From contig JACCEN010000015.1 of NCBI GenBank assembly GCA_013416435.1, positions 62,001-126,000 of the forward strand: a stretch of DNA of 64,000 nt, given 5' to 3'. Each line of letters opens with the position of its first letter. Positions within the stretch are counted from its first letter, which is position 1. Position numbers and translations under genes: made by a program. A model generated the notes under the pieces. That model was not told the origin of the DNA, did no database searches, and saw only the letters and a program-made list of their open reading frames with translations. Shown in pieces: positions 60,311 through 64,000 of the stretch. Source of the DNA: Alcaligenaceae bacterium (GTDB lineage: Bacteria > Pseudomonadota > Gammaproteobacteria > Burkholderiales > Burkholderiaceae_B).

Positions 60311-60536
60311 GCCAGCCCTTGGCTGATGGGGTGAGGAGGGCGACTTCGGGCGCCGCCGGGCAAGGACGGGATGGCGGGGAGGCAAGGGCGCATCTGTTTG
60401 AACGCCCGTTTTCGGGCCACCGGCCCGGTGGGCGTGAGTTATGCGTCCGCCCCGACAGCGTGGCCTGGACCGGGCAGTCCCGCGCCAGCGGGACCGGTGC
60501 ACGGGAGCCCGACTACCCCACCAGCCAAGGGCTGGC
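60311..60536. repeat. 226-bp multi-hairpin element with 22-bp inverted ends
   Basis: The ends GCCAGCCCTTGGCTGATGGG (plus GT) at 60311-60332 and its complement at 60515-60536 pair at 21 of 22 positions. Inside lie further perfect hairpins: 60404-60417 (GCCCG-TTTT-CGGGC), 60417-60431 (CCACCG-GCC-CGGTGG) and 60478-60493 (TCCCGC-GCCA-GCGGGA). It begins 20 bases after the stop of the RAYT-like gene. It could be a non-autonomous IS200-like element or a structured RNA; a 119-codon frame crosses it but looks spurious. Confidence 0.75.
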
Positions 60537-60556
60537 CGTCTCAAGAAACCCAAAAC

Positions 60557-61255
60557 CTAACCCGACGCCTCTTCCCGCACCTTCCGCGGCCGCCCTCGCG
60601 GCGCCGGCGCCACGCGTCGACTGGCCCGGTTCGAAAGCTGGGCCAGGAAGTCCGCCTCGCCGACTGCCCACTGCCCGAACAGCGCCTTCTCGATCCGTAG
60701 CCCCTCCGCCCCCGACAGCCCCCGTGACAGCTTCTCGCGGTAATGCGCCTGACGTGCGAACGGCGTGTTGCCGCCGGCCCAGTAATCGTGATGGTCGGTC
60801 AAAATGGCGCTCACGGTCGCACCCGTGTGATCCCGCGCCGACGACCATGGCCAGATCTCGGGGCGATCGACATAATGCAGTTGCGACGGCAACGACTCCA
60901 GCCAGACCATGGTCGGCAGTACCCACGTGCCCGGTTCCACCAGTGCGCTCCGGTAGCGTCCCGCAAAGACCCGGCCTGGCGCCCCGGCCGACGCGATCCG
61001 CCTGCCCAGCGCCTGCACGAGTCGCGGCATGCTGCGCTCGTCGGGAGGTGTGGCGAGCAGGGTGATGCGGTCGTTGAGCAGCAGCCAGGCGTGCAACGAC
61101 ACCTTGTGTTCGCGGACTTCGCGCTCGAGCATGACCTTGAGCCCGTCCAGCTCGTCGGCCGGCGTCGGGTCGGAGGCGCGCGCCAGCGGATGTGCGAACC
61201 GCGCCTCCACCAACTGTGGAACGGACGGTGCGTAAAGGCGTGGCAGACGGGCCAT
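60557..61255 (-). CDS. RAYT-like (Y1 transposase family) protein lacking catalytic residues
   Basis: 232 residues from the ATG at 61253-61255 (MARLPRLYAPSVPQ, the usual Y1/RAYT start). Family landmarks: LHAWLLLN (55-61), LLATP (66-70), QALGRR (81-86), FAGRYRSALV (97-106), PWSSAR (136-141), LTDHHDYWAGGNTPF (152-166) and the C-terminal PRGRPRK. The HUH histidines are replaced (R63 and T65 where HVH is expected) and the catalytic tyrosine position is W118. The frame has no stop or shift, so it looks preserved without transposase activity. It might bind hairpin DNA or RNA; that is inference. Confidence 0.8.
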   Translation of the reverse strand: MARLPRLYAPSVPQLVEARFAHPLARASDPTPADELDGLKVMLEREVREHKVSLHAWLLLNDRITLLATPPDERSMPRLVQALGRRIASAGAPGRVFAGRYRSALVEPGTWVLPTMVWLESLPSQLHYVDRPEIWPWSSARDHTGATVSAILTDHHDYWAGGNTPFARQAHYREKLSRGLSGAEGLRIEKALFGQWAVGEADFLAQLSNRASRRVAPAPRGRPRKVREEASG

Positions 61256-61366
61256 GGCGGCATGGGGAGCGGGTGAGGAAGAAATAATTCTAACGTGTGC
61301 ACGGCCCGGCGGAATCAATTAACCTAAGACGTAAAGTCCTTGATGAACCCAACAGGGAGTATTTCT

Positions 61367-63793
61367 ATGCAGTCGAGCCAATCCGCCCCCGGCGCGCCAT
61401 TGCGCATACGCCGGATCGCCGTCTGCGGCGCGGGCGTCATGGGCGCCCAGATCGCAGCGCACTGCGTGAACGCGGGCCTGCCTGTCGTGCTTTTCGATTT
61501 GCCTGCGAAAGAAGGCGACAAGAGCGCCATCGCCCGAAAAGCCATCGAACAATTGCGTAAGTTGAGCCCGGCGCCGCTGGGCACGCCCGATCTGGCCTCG
61601 CTCATCGAGCCGGCCAATTATGACGATGACCTGGGCCGGCTGGCCGAGTGCGACCTGGTCATCGAGGCCATCGCCGAACGCATGGACTGGAAGCGCGATC
61701 TTTATCAGAAGATCGCGCCCGCCATCCGCGCGGACGCGCTGGTGGCCAGCAACACGTCCGGGCTGTCCATCACCCAGCTGTCCCAGGCGCTGCCCGAAGC
61801 CTTGCGCCCGCGCTTCTGCGGCGTCCACTTTTTCAATCCGCCGCGCTACATGCCGCTGGTCGAACTCATTCCCACCCCGGACACCGACCGCGGCTTGCTC
61901 GACGTCCTGGAAACCTTCCTGGTTTCCACGCTGGGCAAGGGCGTGGTGCGGGCCAGGGATACGCCCAACTTCATCGGCAACCGGATCGGCGTCTTCGGCA
62001 TCCTGTCGGTGATGGAACAGGCGCAGCGCTTCGGGCTCAGCTACGAGCTCGTCGACGAACTCACCGGTGCGCGGCTGGGCCGTGCCAAGTCGGGCACCTT
62101 CCGCACCGCCGACGTGGTCGGCCTGGACACCCTGGCGCATGTCGTGCGGACCATGCAGGAACATTTGTCCGAGGATTCCTTCCATCCGCACTTCGGCCTG
62201 CCGCGCGTGGTTGCCGCGCTGATCGAGCAAGGGGCGCTCGGGCAGAAGACGGGCGCGGGCTTCTATCGCAAAGAGGGCAAGGCGATTCTAAGGCTCGATC
62301 CCGGCAGCGGGAAGTATGTGCCGGCCGACGCCAAGATCGATGAAGGCGTGGCCGCCATCCTGGCTGAGCGCGATCCGGCCCGAAAGCTGAAGGCATTGCA
62401 TGACTCGGATCACCCCCAGGCGCGATTCCTGTGGGCGGTGCTTCGCGATCTCTTCCACTACAGCGCCGTGCATCTTGCCGGCATCGCCAATAACGCCCGC
62501 CAGCTGGACCTGGCCATGAAATGGGGCTTCGGCCACGAACAGGGTCCTTTCGAAATCTGGCAGGCCGCCGGTTGGCGCGAAGTGGCCGGCTGGATCGCCG
62601 ACGACATCCGCGCCGGCAAGGCCTTGTCCAGCCAGCCTTTGCCGGACTGGGTGATGCGCGGGCCGGTGTGGGAAGCGCAGGGCGTGCATACCGCGGCCGG
62701 ATCATGGAACCCGCGGGATGCGCGATTCGAAGGGCGCAGCACCTTGCCGGTTTATCAGCGCCAAGTGGGCGCGCCGCGCCTGGCCGGCGAAACCCCCAGT
62801 CTGGAACGCAAGGTTGTCTTCGAAGACGAGGCCGTGTGCGCATGGACGCTGCCCGCGCCGCATCCCTCCGATGTGTTGCTGCTGTCTTTCAAGACGCGCA
62901 TGCATACGCTCAGCCCCGAGGTCGTCCGCGGCATCGTGCGGGCGGTGGATGTGGCCGAGGCATCGTTCAGGGCGCTGGTCATCGGCCAGCTCGAAGATCC
63001 TTTTTCCGCGGGGGCCGACCTCAAGGCCATGATGCCCGCCTTCGCGCAGGGCGGTCCGGCCGCCGTGGCGCCGATCGAGCAGGAAATGCAGGACATGGTG
63101 ATGCGCTTGCGTTATGCGCAGGTGCCGGTCGTGGCGGCACTGGCCGGCATGGCGCTGGGCGGCGGCTGCGAACTGGCCGTGCATTGTGCCCGGCGCGTCG
63201 CGCACTTCGAAACCTATATCGGCCTGGTCGAGACCGGCATCGGGCTCGTTCCCGGCGCCGGCGGCCTGACCTGGGCGGCAAGGCGCGCGGCCGAGCTCCA
63301 GGCGCTGGGCGCGCCGGATGCCCCCTTGCTGGCCTATCTGAAAAGATTCGCCCTGGCCATCGCCGGCGCCCAGGTGTCGGCATCGGCACTGGACGCGCAG
63401 CGCATCGGCTTCCTGGATCCCGCCGACGTGGTCGTGATGAACCGCTACGAACTGCTCTACGTGGCGGTGCGCGTGGCGCACGCAATGGCAGAGGCGAGCT
63501 GGCGTCCGCCCCTGCCGCGGCCTTTCCCGGTGGCTGGCCGCGACGGCCTTGCCACGCTGAAGGGCCAATTGCTGAACATGAAGGTCGGCGAATTCATCTC
63601 CGGCTATGACTACACGGTGGCGGGCGAGGTGGCCGATGTCCTGTGCGGCGGCGACGTTGATCCGGGCTCGCTGGCCGACGAGGCATGGATGCTAGGCCGT
63701 GAACGGCATGCCTTCCTGGGCCTGCTGGGCCGGCCCGAAACACAGGAGCGCCTGATGGGCTTCCTGAAGACCGGCAAGCCGGTGCGTAACTGA
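61367..63793 (+). CDS. 3-hydroxyacyl-CoA dehydrogenase / enoyl-CoA hydratase, FadN type
   Basis: 808 residues from the ATG at 61367, which has AGGGAG 7 bases upstream (better than the ATG at 61340). Dehydrogenase first: NAD site GAGVMG at 21-26 and catalytic HFFNPP near 165. The crotonase domain is C-terminal, with both glutamates present (GGGCELA and LVETGIG). This order is the reverse of FadB and matches FadN/FadJ-like fused enzymes of Alcaligenaceae. Two steps of beta-oxidation; the thiolase follows 12 bases later. Confidence 0.92.
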   Translation: MQSSQSAPGAPLRIRRIAVCGAGVMGAQIAAHCVNAGLPVVLFDLPAKEGDKSAIARKAIEQLRKLSPAPLGTPDLASLIEPANYDDDLGRLAECDLVIEAIAERMDWKRDLYQKIAPAIRADALVASNTSGLSITQLSQALPEALRPRFCGVHFFNPPRYMPLVELIPTPDTDRGLLDVLETFLVSTLGKGVVRARDTPNFIGNRIGVFGILSVMEQAQRFGLSYELVDELTGARLGRAKSGTFRTADVVGLDTLAHVVRTMQEHLSEDSFHPHFGLPRVVAALIEQGALGQKTGAGFYRKEGKAILRLDPGSGKYVPADAKIDEGVAAILAERDPARKLKALHDSDHPQARFLWAVLRDLFHYSAVHLAGIANNARQLDLAMKWGFGHEQGPFEIWQAAGWREVAGWIADDIRAGKALSSQPLPDWVMRGPVWEAQGVHTAAGSWNPRDARFEGRSTLPVYQRQVGAPRLAGETPSLERKVVFEDEAVCAWTLPAPHPSDVLLLSFKTRMHTLSPEVVRGIVRAVDVAEASFRALVIGQLEDPFSAGADLKAMMPAFAQGGPAAVAPIEQEMQDMVMRLRYAQVPVVAALAGMALGGGCELAVHCARRVAHFETYIGLVETGIGLVPGAGGLTWAARRAAELQALGAPDAPLLAYLKRFALAIAGAQVSASALDAQRIGFLDPADVVVMNRYELLYVAVRVAHAMAEASWRPPLPRPFPVAGRDGLATLKGQLLNMKVGEFISGYDYTVAGEVADVLCGGDVDPGSLADEAWMLGRERHAFLGLLGRPETQERLMGFLKTGKPVRN

Positions 63794-63805
63794 CACGGGG
63801 GAAAC

Positions 63806-64000
63806 ATGTCCACATTGCAGCAGGCTTATATTGTTGCCGCCACGCGCAGTCCCATCGGCAAGGCGCCGCGCGGCGTGTTCGCCCACACCCGTCCCGACGA
63901 CCTGCTGGCCAAGGTGATACAAGGGCTGTTGGCCCAGGCGCCGCAGCTGGATCCCGAGGCCATCGAAGACTGCATCGTCGGTTGCGCCATTCCCGAAGGC
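63806..64000 (+). CDS. Acetyl-CoA acyltransferase (thiolase), cut by window edge
   Basis: 65 codons present: MSTLQQAYIVAATRSPIGKAPRGVF is the standard thiolase N-terminus, before the catalytic cysteine region (not in the window). GGGGGAA precedes the ATG. It would complete the beta-oxidation cycle started by the FadN-type enzyme. Confidence 0.9.
   Translation, partial: MSTLQQAYIVAATRSPIGKAPRGVFAHTRPDDLLAKVIQGLLAQAPQLDPEAIEDCIVGCAIPEG

Noticed and set aside
60194-60553. 119-codon frame as a gene
   Set aside because: It runs through the inverted-end element and a palindromic repeat, has arginine/proline-rich composition typical of shadow frames, and has no good start site.
60557-61255. Active insertion sequence
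   Set aside because: HUH histidines and the catalytic tyrosine are absent; no target duplication was seen.

Overview
The window is chromosomal DNA of a high-GC betaproteobacterium, most probably a member of the Alcaligenaceae (the Bordetella / Achromobacter / Pusillimonas side of the Burkholderiales). The grounds are gene content and order: petABC next to sspA-sspB, murA-hisG-hisD-hisB-hisH-hisA-hisF-hisI-hisE followed by a HIT protein and tatABC, an mla phospholipid-transport cluster beside a bolA gene, gltBD, and several orphan Bug/TctC-type binding proteins. I cannot name a genus from the sequence alone.

Layout. 1-2525: three overlapping minus-strand genes (YkvA-like, DUF2868, DUF3482 GTPase). 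2672-9597: a small GlsB-type membrane protein, then a minus-strand operon with an ArgE-like deacylase and a complete dipeptide-type ABC transporter whose two ATPases are fused. 9868-14295: thpR, then a CoA-transferase / FadR-type regulator / crotonase / Bug operon. 14437-18413: TonB receptor, EamA exporter, CorA-type transporter. 18535-22380: LysR regulator divergent from a four-gene catabolic operon (Bug, CHMI-like tautomerase, metallo-beta-lactamase, carboxymuconolactone decarboxylase-like). 22483-25886: P-loop kinase and a LysR divergent from a LigB-type dioxygenase and an SDR. 25904-26127: broken cytochrome b561 gene, adjoining an island (about 26.13-29.15 kb) that looks lower in GC. 29343-31836: VanX-type dipeptidase, VapBC-type toxin-antitoxin pair, tRNA-Thr(TGT), HpcH/HpaI aldolase. 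31967-49584: housekeeping core (sspB, sspA, pet, mscL, Nif3, DegS-like, tat, his, murA, bolA, ABC-2 exporter). 49811-53512: mlaC-mlaA-mlaD-mlaE-mlaF. 53677-59871: gltD-gltB. 60557-61255: a RAYT-like protein that has lost its catalytic residues, flanked by structured DNA. 61367-64000: FadN-type multifunctional enzyme and the start of a thiolase.

The outstanding feature is a palindromic repeat family. I found 29 full-length or near full-length copies and several half copies, all but one strictly intergenic. Each unit is two 13-base arms (GGGGTCAGACCCC and its reverse complement) around a 4-base centre, usually GTAC. Each arm is itself a palindrome around one central base. In five copies that central base is G with C in the other arm, so the change is compensated. 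Copies are often immediately next to stop codons, one supplies the C-terminus and stop codon of thpR, and one forms the core of a perfect 46-bp palindrome. The layout resembles REP/REPIN elements mobilised by RAYT transposases. The only RAYT relative in the window has neither the HUH histidines nor the catalytic tyrosine, which suggests a retained, non-transposing descendant, and beside it lies a second, different multi-hairpin element with 22-bp inverted ends.
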